From contig NZ_JAPHNC010000006.1 in assembly GCF_026241255.1 (NCBI RefSeq), positions 1-64,000 on the forward strand: a DNA stretch of 64,000 nt. The letters run 5' to 3'. The notes under the pieces are model-generated. The model was not told the origin of the DNA and did not search any database. It worked only from the letters and a program-made list of their open reading frames with translations. This DNA is from Helicobacter sp. MIT 21-1697. GTDB taxonomy: Bacteria > Campylobacterota > Campylobacteria > Campylobacterales > Helicobacteraceae. The position numbers and the translations under genes were made by a program. Below are positions 28,994 to 38,505 of the stretch, piece after piece (position 1 is the first letter of the stretch; every line of letters starts with the position of its first letter).

Positions 28994-31327
28994 ATGCACA
29001 CATTATCTTTCTCTACCAAAGCGCGTAATTTAGAGGCTTTATCCACCACACTAAAGAGTGCGAAAATCTTGCCTTTGTGCTTAACTTCCTTAGAGGAGTT
29101 AGAATCCAATGAGGCAGAGGTATTGGCTAGAATAAAATTCTTTAGCACAAAAGCGCAAAAACTCATTATTCGCAGTAGTTCTAAAAGTGAAGATAGTGCG
29201 CAGACTTCTAATGCGGGAGCATTCTTGAGCCTTGCAAATATCAATGTGGAATCCCAAGAGGCGATTTTGGAAGCTTTGCACAAAGTCGGAGCGTCTATGC
29301 CAAATAAGGACGATGAGATTTTAATCCAACCTATGCTAGAGCGGATTTCAATGTGTGGCGTGGCGATGAGTGCGGACAAAGATACCCTTGCGCCTTATTA
29401 CTGCATTGAATGGGATAAAAGCGGTTCAAATAGTGCGATTACAGAGGGAAGTGCCAAAGGCTTAAGCTTTTTTGCGCACAAGCAAGCGGCATTGCCCAAA
29501 GAGGAGGATTTGAAATCTATTATTTTAATGCTAAGGGAGCTTGAGGAGCTTTTTGATTATCCCTTTTTAGATGTGGAATTTGCGTTAGACTCTCAAAGGG
29601 ATTTGTATTGTCTGCAAGTGCGCCCCCTTGTAATTAAAGATAAGCTTAATCTCTATGAAGCCCTGCCATTTAGTGCGCTAGAGAGATTGCAAAAACGCAT
29701 TGTATCCTTGCAGAAGCAAACATCAGATATTTATGGCAAACGCGCGATTTTTGGCGTAATGCCTGATTGGAATCCTGCCGAGATTTTGGGACTAAAGCCT
29801 AAGCGGTTAGCTCTAAGCCTCTATAAAGAAATCATTACCGATAATATTTGGGCATATCAGCGAGATAATTATGGCTATCTTAATCTACGCTCTCACCCGC
29901 TAATGCACTGCTTTTTGGGGATTCCCTATATTGATGTGCGCTTGTCTTTTAACTCCTTTATCCCCAAAGCCTTAGATAAAAAAATCGCAAGTAAGTTGGT
30001 GGATTATTATTTAGATACGCTAGAGGCAAACCCGCATTTACACGATAAGATAGAATTTAACATTGTCTTTTCGTGCTATGATTTTAATATCCCGCGCAAA
30101 TTAAAAAACCTCCTTGCAAAAGGCTTTAATGAGAATGAGACCAAAAGGCTAGAATTTGCACTTTTGGAGCTGACAAATTCTATCATCAATCCCAAAAAAG
30201 GCTTGTATATCAAGGATTTAAAAAAGATTGCAAGGCTAGAGAAGATTTGTAAGGAGGTAGAAGATTCTAACTTGCCTATTTTGGATAAGATTTATTGGCT
30301 TTTAGAATCTTGCAAGAGATATGGGACTTTACCTTTTGCAGGGATTGCAAGGGCGGGGTTTGTGGCGATGAGTTTGCTTAATTCGCTTGTAGAAATTGGA
30401 TTTTTTACTTTAGAGGAAAAACAGGCATTTTTAAATTCTCTCAAAACAATCAGCAAAGAGTTAAGCCTCAATGTCGCCACGCTTAAGCAAGAGAACAAAG
30501 CGGAATTTTTAAGCAAATTTGGGCATTTGCGCCCTAGCACTTATAATATTTTAAGCCCACGTTATGATGAGGATTTTGAAAGTTATTTTGATTTGGGCGC
30601 AAAGGGCAATTTGGCATTAGATGAAACGCCCTTTGCGCTAGATTCTAAAAAGTTAGAATCTCTCAATATGCTTTTAAGCGAACACGGGCTTAAGATTGGT
30701 GCAAAGGAGTTTTTAGAGTTTCTAAAAAGAGCTATTGAGGGTAGGGAGTATGCGAAGTTTGAATTTACTAAACTGCTCTCCCGCGCTTTAAGTCTCATTG
30801 GCGAACTAGGGGATTATTATGGAATCCCAAAAGAGGAAATGGCACATTTGGATATTCAAAATATTCTAAACCTCTATGCTTCGCTTTATTCTAAGAATCC
30901 CAAAGAGAGATTTGTAGAGGAAATCAAAAGGCACAAAGAGGAATACGCCTTAACTCTTGCTTTAAAACTCCCTGTGTTGATTACCGATGTAGAGCAGATT
31001 GTGAGCTTTAAAAGTGCGGAGATTGTGCCAAATTTCATCACACAGAAGTCTGTGAGTGCGCTTACAAGTGATTTAAGCGGTAATGAGGAATTAGAGGGCA
31101 AGATTGTGCTGATTAAATCTGCTGACCCCGGATTTGATTATTTGTTTGCGAAAAATATTGCAGGACTCATTACTTGCTATGGTGGGGCAAACTCCCATAT
31201 GGCAATTCGCGCAAGTGAGCTAGGACTACCAGCGGCGATTGGTGTAGGTGAGGAAAACTTTACTAAGTTTTTAAAGGCAAAGCGCATTAAGCTAGATTGT
31301 GAAAGTGGGCAGATTGTAGTCTTATGA
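28994..31327 (+). CDS. PEP-synthase-like L-glutamine kinase (Cj1418-like)
   Basis: The 777-residue length equals that of C. jejuni Cj1418, shown to phosphorylate the amide nitrogen of L-glutamine in the first step of MeOPN synthesis. The N-terminal PEP-synthase/ATP-binding domain includes [20 protein letters not shown] and [20 protein letters not shown]. The C-terminal mobile domain carries the phosphohistidine loop [20 protein letters not shown] (His near 735). A helical linker joins them. It overlaps the hydrolase gene by four bases and heads a five-gene run. The glutamine-kinase assignment is from family and context; a plain PEP-utilising enzyme is the alternative. Confidence 0.85.
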   Translation: MHTLSFSTKARNLEALSTTLKSAKILPLCLTSLEELESNEAEVLARIKFFSTKAQKLIIRSSSKSEDSAQTSNAGAFLSLANINVESQEAILEALHKVGASMPNKDDEILIQPMLERISMCGVAMSADKDTLAPYYCIEWDKSGSNSAITEGSAKGLSFFAHKQAALPKEEDLKSIILMLRELEELFDYPFLDVEFALDSQRDLYCLQVRPLVIKDKLNLYEALPFSALERLQKRIVSLQKQTSDIYGKRAIFGVMPDWNPAEILGLKPKRLALSLYKEIITDNIWAYQRDNYGYLNLRSHPLMHCFLGIPYIDVRLSFNSFIPKALDKKIASKLVDYYLDTLEANPHLHDKIEFNIVFSCYDFNIPRKLKNLLAKGFNENETKRLEFALLELTNSIINPKKGLYIKDLKKIARLEKICKEVEDSNLPILDKIYWLLESCKRYGTLPFAGIARAGFVAMSLLNSLVEIGFFTLEEKQAFLNSLKTISKELSLNVATLKQENKAEFLSKFGHLRPSTYNILSPRYDEDFESYFDLGAKGNLALDETPFALDSKKLESLNMLLSEHGLKIGAKEFLEFLKRAIEGREYAKFEFTKLLSRALSLIGELGDYYGIPKEEMAHLDIQNILNLYASLYSKNPKERFVEEIKRHKEEYALTLALKLPVLITDVEQIVSFKSAEIVPNFITQKSVSALTSDLSGNEELEGKIVLIKSADPGFDYLFAKNIAGLITCYGGANSHMAIRASELGLPAAIGVGEENFTKFLKAKRIKLDCESGQIVVL

Positions 31328-31983
31328 AATTTATCGCACTGACACAAAGATTGCTAGAGAACACAAGCTATTATGAACTGCGAGAGGCTTTAAGCGTAGA
31401 GTGGGGTGCATTTTTTAAGGAGCATTTGCAAGGCTTTTTGCCCTTGCCCTTAAGCTATGCGATTCCCTTTAGTATTTATGCAAAGTCTCTAGGAAATTCT
31501 TTAGGTGGTGTGCTTTTAAGCGGTGGGAATGATTTGAACTCTCTTAATCCCAATCCGCTATCGTTGAGGCGTGATGAATACGAGGCGCAAATCATTACGC
31601 ATTGTATGCAACATAATGTGCCTTTGCTTGGAATCTGTCGTGGGGCGCAGATGATAGCGGAGTATTTTAGCTCACAATTAGAGCTTTTAGAGGGGCATAT
31701 CGGCAATCATCAAGTTTTTAATCTACGCAATGGCGATACATTTGAGGTCAATTCTTTTCATAACTATGGCATTAGAACTTTGGGAGAATGCTTAGAGCCT
31801 CTAATTTTAGCACAAGATAAGAGCATAGAGGCTTTCAAGCATAAACAAAAGCCTATTTTTGCGCTTATGTGGCATATTGAACGCACTTTGCAGACACAAG
31901 GAAAGCAAGCAGAAAATAATGGACTCATCAACAATGAAGTAATAAGAGAGTGGAAAAAGTTAATAGAATCTAAGGAGAAATAA
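31324..31983 (+). CDS. Class I glutamine-amidotransferase-like hydrolase (Cj1417-like)
   Basis: The 219-residue protein has the nucleophile elbow [15 protein letters not shown] (Cys near 105) and a His/Glu pair in LMWHIERTL (about 182), the gamma-glutamyl hydrolase type of triad. In C. jejuni the homologue Cj1417 removes glutamate from gamma-glutamyl-CDP-amidate to leave cytidine diphosphoramidate. The position between a glutamine-kinase-like gene and the CysC-like gene matches that step. It starts at ATG 31324 overlapping the previous stop and ends one base into the next ATG. Confidence 0.85.
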   Translation: MKFIALTQRLLENTSYYELREALSVEWGAFFKEHLQGFLPLPLSYAIPFSIYAKSLGNSLGGVLLSGGNDLNSLNPNPLSLRRDEYEAQIITHCMQHNVPLLGICRGAQMIAEYFSSQLELLEGHIGNHQVFNLRNGDTFEVNSFHNYGIRTLGECLEPLILAQDKSIEAFKHKQKPIFALMWHIERTLQTQGKQAENNGLINNEVIREWKKLIESKEK

Positions 31984-32573
31984 TGCAACAAGCTACCCTA
32001 AAACAAACAACACAGGAAGAAAGTAAAGTCATTCAAAGCACTCAAAAAAGCCAAAAGGGTGCAGTAATTTGGGTCTGTGGATTAGCAGGGGCTGGAAAAA
32101 CTACGATTGCCCAAAAAGTTTTTGCACTTTTAGAACAAAAGTATAGTAATGTAATATTCCTTGATGGTGATGAGATTAGAGAGATTTTTGGGCGCAGTGG
32201 TTTTAGCAAAGAGGAGCGTTTGGAAGTCGCACGATTGATTGCAAAATTATGCGTTTTTCTTTCAAAAAGTGGTTTAATTGTAGTGTGTGCAACTATTTCA
32301 CTCTTTGATGAGATTTATGCTTTCAATCGTGCGCATATTTCGCATTATTTTGAAGTGTTTGTAGAATGTTCTATGGAAGAATTGCTAAGACGAGATAAAA
32401 AATCCTTGTATTCTAAAGCCCAAAAGGGAGAGATAAAAGATGTTATGGGCATAGATTTAACCTATGATACGCCCAATGCACACTATGTGCTTCAAAATAA
32501 CACTGCAGATAAGTTAGATTCTAAAGTCAGTGAGCTTTATGAAGTGGTAGAAAAATTTTTAATGCAAAGATAA
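31983..32573 (+). CDS. CysC-like kinase, probable cytidine diphosphoramidate kinase (Cj1415-like)
   Basis: The 196-residue P-loop kinase has Walker A WVCGLAGAGKTTIAQKV and the APS-kinase features FLDGDEIREIFGRSGFSKEE and FVECSMEELLRRDKK. By homology it could phosphorylate APS, but there are no sulfate-assimilation partners (CysD/N/H) here. The neighbours match the MeOPN pathway, in which Cj1415 phosphorylates the 3'-OH of cytidine diphosphoramidate. That reaction is analogous to APS to PAPS and explains the fold. Confidence 0.8.
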   Translation: MQQATLKQTTQEESKVIQSTQKSQKGAVIWVCGLAGAGKTTIAQKVFALLEQKYSNVIFLDGDEIREIFGRSGFSKEERLEVARLIAKLCVFLSKSGLIVVCATISLFDEIYAFNRAHISHYFEVFVECSMEELLRRDKKSLYSKAQKGEIKDVMGIDLTYDTPNAHYVLQNNTADKLDSKVSELYEVVEKFLMQR

Positions 32574-32584
32574 GGAGTAAAATA

Positions 32585-33343
32585 ATGAAAGCAATGATTC
32601 TAGCGGCGGGATTTGGCTCAAGGCTAATGCCTCTAACGAAAGAAAATCCAAAATGTATGGTGGAATATCGCGGAAAAAAGCTCATTGATTATGAAATTTG
32701 GGCTTTAAAGGACTCTGGGATTGAGGATATTGCAGTGGTGGGTGGATATTTGTTTGATGTTTTAAAAGGCTATGTGGAATCACAATTTAATATAAAAAAT
32801 ATTTATCAAAATATAAATTATGATAAAACAAATATGGTGCAAACATTCTTTTGTGCGCGAGAATTTATAGAATCTTGTATCAAAGAGAAGCAAGATTTGG
32901 TGGTTTCTTATGCGGATATTGTGTATAGCGCAGAGATTGTGCGCTTATTGGCAGAATCGCAAGAGTCTCTAAGTATCGTGGTGGATAAGAATTGGCGCAA
33001 ACTTTGGGAGAGACGATTTGAAAATCCCCTTTTGGACGCAGAGACATTAAAGATACAAGAGGGCAAAGTCATAGAGATTGGGCAAAAGCCTAAGAGTTAT
33101 GAGGAGATACAGGGGCAGTATATCGGGCTTTTTAAGTTTTCGCATTGCTTTTTACCGCAAGTTTTGACATTTTATGATAGCTTGGATAGAAATGCAATGT
33201 ATGATGGCAAGGATTTTGATAATATGTATATGACAAGCTTCCTACAAGCCTTGATTAATGCCTATGGTGGGGCAAGAGCGGTGGAGATTAAGGGGGGTTG
33301 GTGTGAGATTGACTTTAAGAGTGATTTGGAGATTATGATATGA
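32585..33343 (+). CDS. Nucleotidyltransferase, probable CTP:phosphoglutamine cytidylyltransferase (Cj1416-like)
   Basis: The 252-residue protein has the nucleotidyltransferase signature MILAAGFGSRLMPLTKENPK and the LicC-like layout with YADIVYSAEIV and a late acidic CEIDFKSDLEI. Cj1416 of C. jejuni (about the same length) transfers CMP from CTP to phosphoglutamine. Sugar-phosphate or phosphocholine cytidylyltransferase is the alternative on sequence alone; the neighbours favour phosphoglutamine. AAGGAG precedes the ATG, and the stop overlaps the cysQ start (ATGA). Confidence 0.8.
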   Translation: MKAMILAAGFGSRLMPLTKENPKCMVEYRGKKLIDYEIWALKDSGIEDIAVVGGYLFDVLKGYVESQFNIKNIYQNINYDKTNMVQTFFCAREFIESCIKEKQDLVVSYADIVYSAEIVRLLAESQESLSIVVDKNWRKLWERRFENPLLDAETLKIQEGKVIEIGQKPKSYEEIQGQYIGLFKFSHCFLPQVLTFYDSLDRNAMYDGKDFDNMYMTSFLQALINAYGGARAVEIKGGWCEIDFKSDLEIMI

Positions 33344-34197
33344 ACGCTTTACTCTATCAAAGTGCTATGATTGCAATCAATGCAGGAGCGTTGGTGCTGC
33401 AATACTATGGCTTAGAGGATTTTAAGTTGAAATCGGATTCCTCTCCCGTTACAAAAGCAGATTTAGAATCTAATGCGCTAATTACGCAGGAATTACAAGT
33501 CAAATCCCCTTATAAAGTCTGCTCTGAAGAAGCGGTATTAGACTATGAGGAGCGCAAAGACTTAGAATATTATTGGCTCATTGACCCTCTTGATGGGACA
33601 AAGGACTTTTTGGCAAAAAATGGCGGTTTTACGATTAATATCGCCTTAATTCACAAGAATCGTCCGATTTTGGGTGTCGTGTATGCTCCTGCATTTTATC
33701 AGCTCTACTTTGCGCTAAAGGGCTTTGGAAGCTTTACTTGTGAGCCTCAAACATTAAAAAATGCACTAGATTCTAAATCTCTCAATCCCGTTTGGTTAGA
33801 GCAAAATAAGCAAAAATTAAATGGAGAGCGAATCGTAAAAGAGGAGCAGATTATCGCTTGTGATTCTATGTTTCATAGCACACAAGAAACGCAAGATTTT
33901 GTTGCAAAATATCATTTAAAAGTGCAAAAATATGGCTCATCGCTTAAGGTTTGCGCACTTGCAGAGGGCAAAGCAGATATTTATCCGCGTTTGAATGGCA
34001 CGAGTGAATGGGATACCGCAGCATCGGATATTGTGCTAGAAGAAGCAGGCGGTGTAATGCTAGATTATGAGAGTAAGAAGCCCTTGCAGTATAATAAGCC
34101 AAGTGTGAGGAATCCCTATTTTCTAGCTTTTGCCAAGTCGCAAGTGGGAGGAGTGATTTATACAAATTTTTTTTCGCACTTATGTCCCCTATGCTAA
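33340..34197 (+). CDS. cysQ: CysQ-like 3'(2'),5'-bisphosphate nucleotidase
   Basis: The 285-residue inositol-monophosphatase superfamily enzyme has the metal site WLIDPLDGTKDFLAKNGGFT and the second motif EWDTAASDIVLEEAGG. CysQ normally removes the 3'-phosphate from PAP after sulfotransfer. Here it is translationally coupled to the cytidylyltransferase. Inferred role: remove the 3'-phosphate of the cytidine 3',5'-bisphosphate left when a 3'-phospho-CDP-phosphoramidate donor is used. The last residues (VGGVIYTNFFSHLCPLC) follow a run of eight T and look like a ragged end. Confidence 0.85.
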   Translation: MNALLYQSAMIAINAGALVLQYYGLEDFKLKSDSSPVTKADLESNALITQELQVKSPYKVCSEEAVLDYEERKDLEYYWLIDPLDGTKDFLAKNGGFTINIALIHKNRPILGVVYAPAFYQLYFALKGFGSFTCEPQTLKNALDSKSLNPVWLEQNKQKLNGERIVKEEQIIACDSMFHSTQETQDFVAKYHLKVQKYGSSLKVCALAEGKADIYPRLNGTSEWDTAASDIVLEEAGGVMLDYESKKPLQYNKPSVRNPYFLAFAKSQVGGVIYTNFFSHLCPLC

Positions 34198-34247
34198 AAT
34201 CTCACACAAATTTCAAGTAAAGCAAATATGAATAGAGGTAGTCTCTT

Positions 34248-35558
34248 ATGGATTTTGTAGCTCTTAGTCTTTTTACTCTCACAATGCTTCTTATTTATTG
34301 GCGTCCTTTCAGGTTACCTCTGTGGGTGTTTAGCACTTTGGGGGCGGTGGGGGTTTATTGTTTGAATGTGGTGAGTTTAGGCGATATTTGGCGCGTGTGG
34401 GCAATGGTGTGGGATAGCACCCTCACGCTTATCGGGCTTATTTTGCTCACTTTTGCGCTTGAAAAATTAGGTTTTTTTACATTTCTTGCCGTCTTACTTT
34501 TGCGCATACTACAAAGCTCACAAATGCGACATATTCAAAGTATAAGCACTGCGAGATTCTATATTTTTCTTGTGCTTTTTAGTGCATTTTTAAGCACATT
34601 TTTTGCAAATGATGGCGCAATTTTAATCCTCACACCCCTCATTATTACACTTTTTAAGGCGCATACTACAAAGGTATTTTTTACGCCTTTAGTTGTGTTT
34701 TTGCTTCTTGTGAGCTTTGTGAGTGATTTTGCCTCTAATCCCTTTGTTATTTCTAATCTTACAAATATCATCACAGCGCAGTTCTTTGAGATTCCCTCAC
34801 TCCGCTTTAGCACATTGATGTTTTTACCTCAATTTTTTGTTATTCTTGGTTCTTTAGGCTTTTGGTTGGTGGTTAAAAGGTTTGTGCCACCCACACTTAC
34901 TTTTACGCATTTTCAAAGCAATATTTCCATATCCACAATAGCATTTTGTTTTGCTTTATTGGGGCTACTTTTGGTCGGGATTTTATTTGCACATACATTA
35001 GGTGCGCCACTTTCAAGCTTTACACTTTTGTGCGTATTTTTGGCATTGTCCTATGGCAAGATAAAAGGACAGCTAGAGATATTTCCTTGTCTGAAAAACG
35101 CTCCACTTAGTATCGTGCTGTTTTCTCTTGGGCTTTTTGTTGTTGTTTTTGGGCTCAAAAATGGTGGTGCATTGCAGATTCTCAACGATAATTTATCATT
35201 GTTTGTTTCATTATCCCAAGAATGGCAGATTGTAAGTATGGGTTTTGCAAGTGGCATAGGCAGTAGCGTGATAAATAATCTACCTATGGTGATGTTTGGG
35301 AATCTCGCACTTGCTGATTTTGCACCACATTTACAAGATTCTATGCAGAGTTTAGTAATGGCACATTTACTTGGCTGCAATATTGGCTCAAAGCTTACAC
35401 CCATAGGTTCGTTGGCGACTTTGCTTTGGCTAGAAAGCCTTAGAATTCACGGAATCCACATTGGCTTTATGCACTATATGGTTGTAGCATTTGTGGTTAC
35501 TCTGCCTGTGTTGCTTTTTGCACTTCTTGGATTGATTGTGGGGTATTGGATTGGGTGA
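34248..35558 (+). CDS. ArsB/SLC13-type anion permease
   Basis: The 436-residue polytopic protein has ten or more membrane helices. The ArsB-type inner repeats are seen as STFFANDGAILILTPLII and ASGIGSSVINNLPMVMFGNL. ArsB proteins export arsenite using the proton gradient or an ATPase partner. No arsC or arsR lies nearby, so another anion is possible. The last 140 bp also occur as a degenerate copy at 19736-19877. It is separated from cysQ by 50 bp with a weak ribosome site. Confidence 0.8.
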   Translation: MDFVALSLFTLTMLLIYWRPFRLPLWVFSTLGAVGVYCLNVVSLGDIWRVWAMVWDSTLTLIGLILLTFALEKLGFFTFLAVLLLRILQSSQMRHIQSISTARFYIFLVLFSAFLSTFFANDGAILILTPLIITLFKAHTTKVFFTPLVVFLLLVSFVSDFASNPFVISNLTNIITAQFFEIPSLRFSTLMFLPQFFVILGSLGFWLVVKRFVPPTLTFTHFQSNISISTIAFCFALLGLLLVGILFAHTLGAPLSSFTLLCVFLALSYGKIKGQLEIFPCLKNAPLSIVLFSLGLFVVVFGLKNGGALQILNDNLSLFVSLSQEWQIVSMGFASGIGSSVINNLPMVMFGNLALADFAPHLQDSMQSLVMAHLLGCNIGSKLTPIGSLATLLWLESLRIHGIHIGFMHYMVVAFVVTLPVLLFALLGLIVGYWIG

Positions 35559-35786
35559 TTTTATATATATGATTAATTAGGTACTGTATCAAAAATTCAG
35601 ACGATATATAATCAATAATTATTCACTTTATTACTACTATATGTAGTATTTTGTAGCAATACACTTAATATATATAAATAAATATAGCAAGTAGTTTATG
35701 ATGTTTAAATAATTTCTTAATAATTAGTTCCAAAGATTTTAGAGAGACACTCTTAAAATTTACACCTTTGAATAATGGAGATATTA
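35559..35786. promoter_or_regulatory. AT-rich control region of the tcu operon with a 17-bp palindrome
   Basis: This 228-bp gap holds no gene. TACTAC-TATAT-GTAGTA at 35632-35648 is a perfect inverted repeat of six bases each side, a candidate operator, followed by TATATAAATAAATATA-like promoter DNA. No regulator gene is adjacent. Confidence 0.4.
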
Positions 35787-37094
35787 ATGAGTACTCACAC
35801 CCAGAGCAAGGCAAAAAAAGATGCAAAGGCGATTTTTCGTGTAGCAAGTGGCAATTTCTTAGAAATGTATGATTTTGCTGTGTATGGTTTTTACGCAGCA
35901 TTTATTGCCAAAATTTTCTTTCCCGCTGAAAATGAGTTTATATCCATTATGCAAAGTTTTCTTGCCTTTGGAATGGGTTTTTTGATGCGTCCATTGGGGG
36001 CGATTGTTCTTGGTTCGTATATGGATAAGCACGGGCGCAAAAAAGGGCTTTTGCTCACGCTTACCTTAATGGCAATAGGCACACTTACAATAGCTTGCTG
36101 TCCGGGCTATGAGAGTATTGGCATTCTCGCACCTATCATTATTTTGATTGGGAGACTTTTGCAGGGTTTTAGCGCTGGAGCTGAAGTTGGCGGTGCAAGT
36201 GTTTATCTTTCAGAGATTGCTCCTAAACATTTGCGAGGATTTTATGTATCTTGGCAAAGTGGTAGCCAACAAGTAGCTACTATATTTGCAGGAGCTATTG
36301 GTGTGGCTTTGCATTATTGGATTGGTGATGCAATTATGGAAGCTTGGGGTTGGAGAATTCCTTTTTTCATTGGCTGTATGGTTGTGCCTTTCATTTTCTA
36401 TATCAGACGCACATTGGAGGAGACTCCAGAATTTGAGGCAAACAAACATCACGCACCCAAAACCTTTAGTGCTATTTTTCAAAATATGAGTGAAAATTAT
36501 CCTGTCATTATTACGGGCGTGTTCTTTGTTATGATGACTACGGTAACTTTTTATTTTATCACTTCTTTTACGCCACATTTTGCAAGTAATATTTTGCATT
36601 TCTCAAAATTAGAAAGTTTTATTATCACAGCAATTATTGGATTAAGCAATCTCTTTTGGCTTCCTGTATCTGGGTTTATTGGCGATAAAATAGGTAGAAA
36701 AAAGATAGTGTATTTTATGACTTTTTTAGGAATGGTTTCAGCCTACCCCGCACTTAATTTTTTAACACATAATGTTACTTTTACTAATCTCGTCTTGGTT
36801 GAACTTTGGTTTAGCTTTATTTTTGGTGGATATAATGGAGCAATGGTATGCGCACTCTCCGAAATAATGCCAAAACACGTTAAAGCTTTGGGCTTTTCAT
36901 TCTCTTATTCTATTACGGTGGCTATTTTTGGAGGCTTTACCCCAGCGGTTGCAACTGCCCTTACAAAATGGACTGACAATCCTGCAAGTCCAGCTCTTTG
37001 GCTCACTTTTGCAGCAATTTGTTCATTTATTGCAAGTTTGCTTATTTTTAGAAAAGGTGGATTCTATGACAGACAACAAAAAGAGGAGCTTTAA
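35787..37094 (+). CDS. tcuC: MFS (MHS family) tricarballylate/citrate proton symporter
   Basis: The 435-residue transporter with 12 membrane helices belongs to the metabolite:H+ symporter family. It has SGNFLEMYDFAVYGFYA, the inter-helix motif GSYMDKHGRKKGL and ILIGRLLQGFSAGAEVGGAS. An in-frame ATG at 35775 exists, but GGAG overlapping it serves ATG 35787 (MSTHTQSK). The next gene starts on the last base of its stop, and the following two genes are tcuA and tcuB homologues, so tricarballylate or a related tricarboxylate is the likely substrate. Confidence 0.85.
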   Translation: MSTHTQSKAKKDAKAIFRVASGNFLEMYDFAVYGFYAAFIAKIFFPAENEFISIMQSFLAFGMGFLMRPLGAIVLGSYMDKHGRKKGLLLTLTLMAIGTLTIACCPGYESIGILAPIIILIGRLLQGFSAGAEVGGASVYLSEIAPKHLRGFYVSWQSGSQQVATIFAGAIGVALHYWIGDAIMEAWGWRIPFFIGCMVVPFIFYIRRTLEETPEFEANKHHAPKTFSAIFQNMSENYPVIITGVFFVMMTTVTFYFITSFTPHFASNILHFSKLESFIITAIIGLSNLFWLPVSGFIGDKIGRKKIVYFMTFLGMVSAYPALNFLTHNVTFTNLVLVELWFSFIFGGYNGAMVCALSEIMPKHVKALGFSFSYSITVAIFGGFTPAVATALTKWTDNPASPALWLTFAAICSFIASLLIFRKGGFYDRQQKEEL

Positions 37095-38494
37095 TGCAAA
37101 TAAAAGATTTTGATATTGTTGTTGTTGGTGGAGGGAATGCTGCCTTGTGTGCGGCAATTAGTGCAAAAGAGAGTAATAAAAACCTCAAAGTCGCCCTTTT
37201 AGAATCTTCACCAAAAGAATGGAGAGGAGGAAATTCCCAGCATACAAGAAATTTGCGTTCTATGCACGATGCACCAACTGATGTCTTGACTGATTCTTAT
37301 AGTGAAGATGAATTTTTTGATGATGTATTTAAGGTAACAAAAGGGCAAACAAATGAGGAATACGCAAGGTTTGTCATCTCCCATACGCCAGAAGCAGTCG
37401 TATGGGCAAAGAAGCACGGCGTGCGATTTCAACCTTCTATGCGAGGCACATTGCACTTGGGGCGCACAAATGCCTTTTTCTTAGGTGGCGGAAAGTCTCT
37501 TGTGAATGCTTATTTTCATTGCGCTTCTACACTTGGTGTGGAGATTTTCTATGAATGTGAAGCTTTGGATTTAGTGGTAGAGGGCAAAACTTGCAAGGAA
37601 ATTTTGGCACAAGATAAAAAAAATAATGAGGAGATACGATTCAAAGCTAAAGCTTTTGTGATAGCCAGTGGAGGCTTTGAATCAAATTTAGAATGGCTAC
37701 AAGAGGCGTGGGGAGAAAAAGCAAAGAATTTTATCATACGAGGAACACGATTTAATCAAGGCAAAATGCTTAAAGCTTTACAAAAGAGCAAGGCAAAGAT
37801 CATTGGAGACCCTACACAAGGGCATATGGTGGCTATTGATGCGAGAACTCCTAAATATGATGGAGGCATTGCTTCGCGTGTGGATTGTGTTTCACTAGGC
37901 ATTGTGGTGAATAAATATGCACAAAGATTCTATGATGAGGGCGAGGATTTTTGGCCCAAACGTTATGCAATTTGGGGCAGACTTGTAGCAAATGAGGAAG
38001 AACAAATCGCATATTCTATCACAGATTCTAAAGTGCAAAAGCATTATATGCCTTCACTTTTTCCTCCCATTGTCGCACAAACCATAGACGAACTCGCAGC
38101 AAAAATCAATTTAGATTCTGCAACACTCAAGCAAACCATAGAGGAATACAATGCAAGTGTAGTTGATGGCACATTTAATCACACGATACAAGATGATTGC
38201 CATACAAAAGGCTTAAAAATAGAAAAAACACATTGGGCATTGCGACTTGATAAACCTCCCTTTTACTGCTATCCTCTCCGTCCGGGCGTTACCTTTACTT
38301 ATATGGGGGTTAAGGTAAGTAAAAACGCACAAGTTTATGCTGATGACGATGAGTTTTTTACTAATATTTTCGCAGCAGGAGAAATTATGGCAGGAAATAT
38401 TCTTACGCAAGGCTATGTGGCGGGTTTTGGTATGAGTATTGGCACGGTATTTGGTAGAATCGCAGGGCAAAATGCCGCTAATGCTATAAAATAA
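37094..38494 (+). CDS. tcuA: FAD-dependent tricarballylate dehydrogenase
   Basis: TcuA oxidises tricarballylate to cis-aconitate with FAD. The 466-residue protein starts with the dinucleotide-binding motif DIVVVGGGNAALCAAISAKE and has the fumarate-reductase-type flavin segments EWRGGNSQHTRNLRSMHDAP and the C-terminal FAAGEIMAGNILTQGYVAGF. Length and order fit TcuA. It is coupled to the symporter gene (shared base) and followed after 11 bp by tcuB, which reoxidises its flavin. Confidence 0.88.
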   Translation: MQIKDFDIVVVGGGNAALCAAISAKESNKNLKVALLESSPKEWRGGNSQHTRNLRSMHDAPTDVLTDSYSEDEFFDDVFKVTKGQTNEEYARFVISHTPEAVVWAKKHGVRFQPSMRGTLHLGRTNAFFLGGGKSLVNAYFHCASTLGVEIFYECEALDLVVEGKTCKEILAQDKKNNEEIRFKAKAFVIASGGFESNLEWLQEAWGEKAKNFIIRGTRFNQGKMLKALQKSKAKIIGDPTQGHMVAIDARTPKYDGGIASRVDCVSLGIVVNKYAQRFYDEGEDFWPKRYAIWGRLVANEEEQIAYSITDSKVQKHYMPSLFPPIVAQTIDELAAKINLDSATLKQTIEEYNASVVDGTFNHTIQDDCHTKGLKIEKTHWALRLDKPPFYCYPLRPGVTFTYMGVKVSKNAQVYADDDEFFTNIFAAGEIMAGNILTQGYVAGFGMSIGTVFGRIAGQNAANAIK

Positions 38495-38505
38495 AAGGAT
38501 TATCA

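Noticed and set aside
28957..29379. 140-codon open frame antisense to the glutamine-kinase-like gene
   Set aside because: It lies fully opposite a strong coding frame with recognised domains, and its composition is that of a shadow frame.
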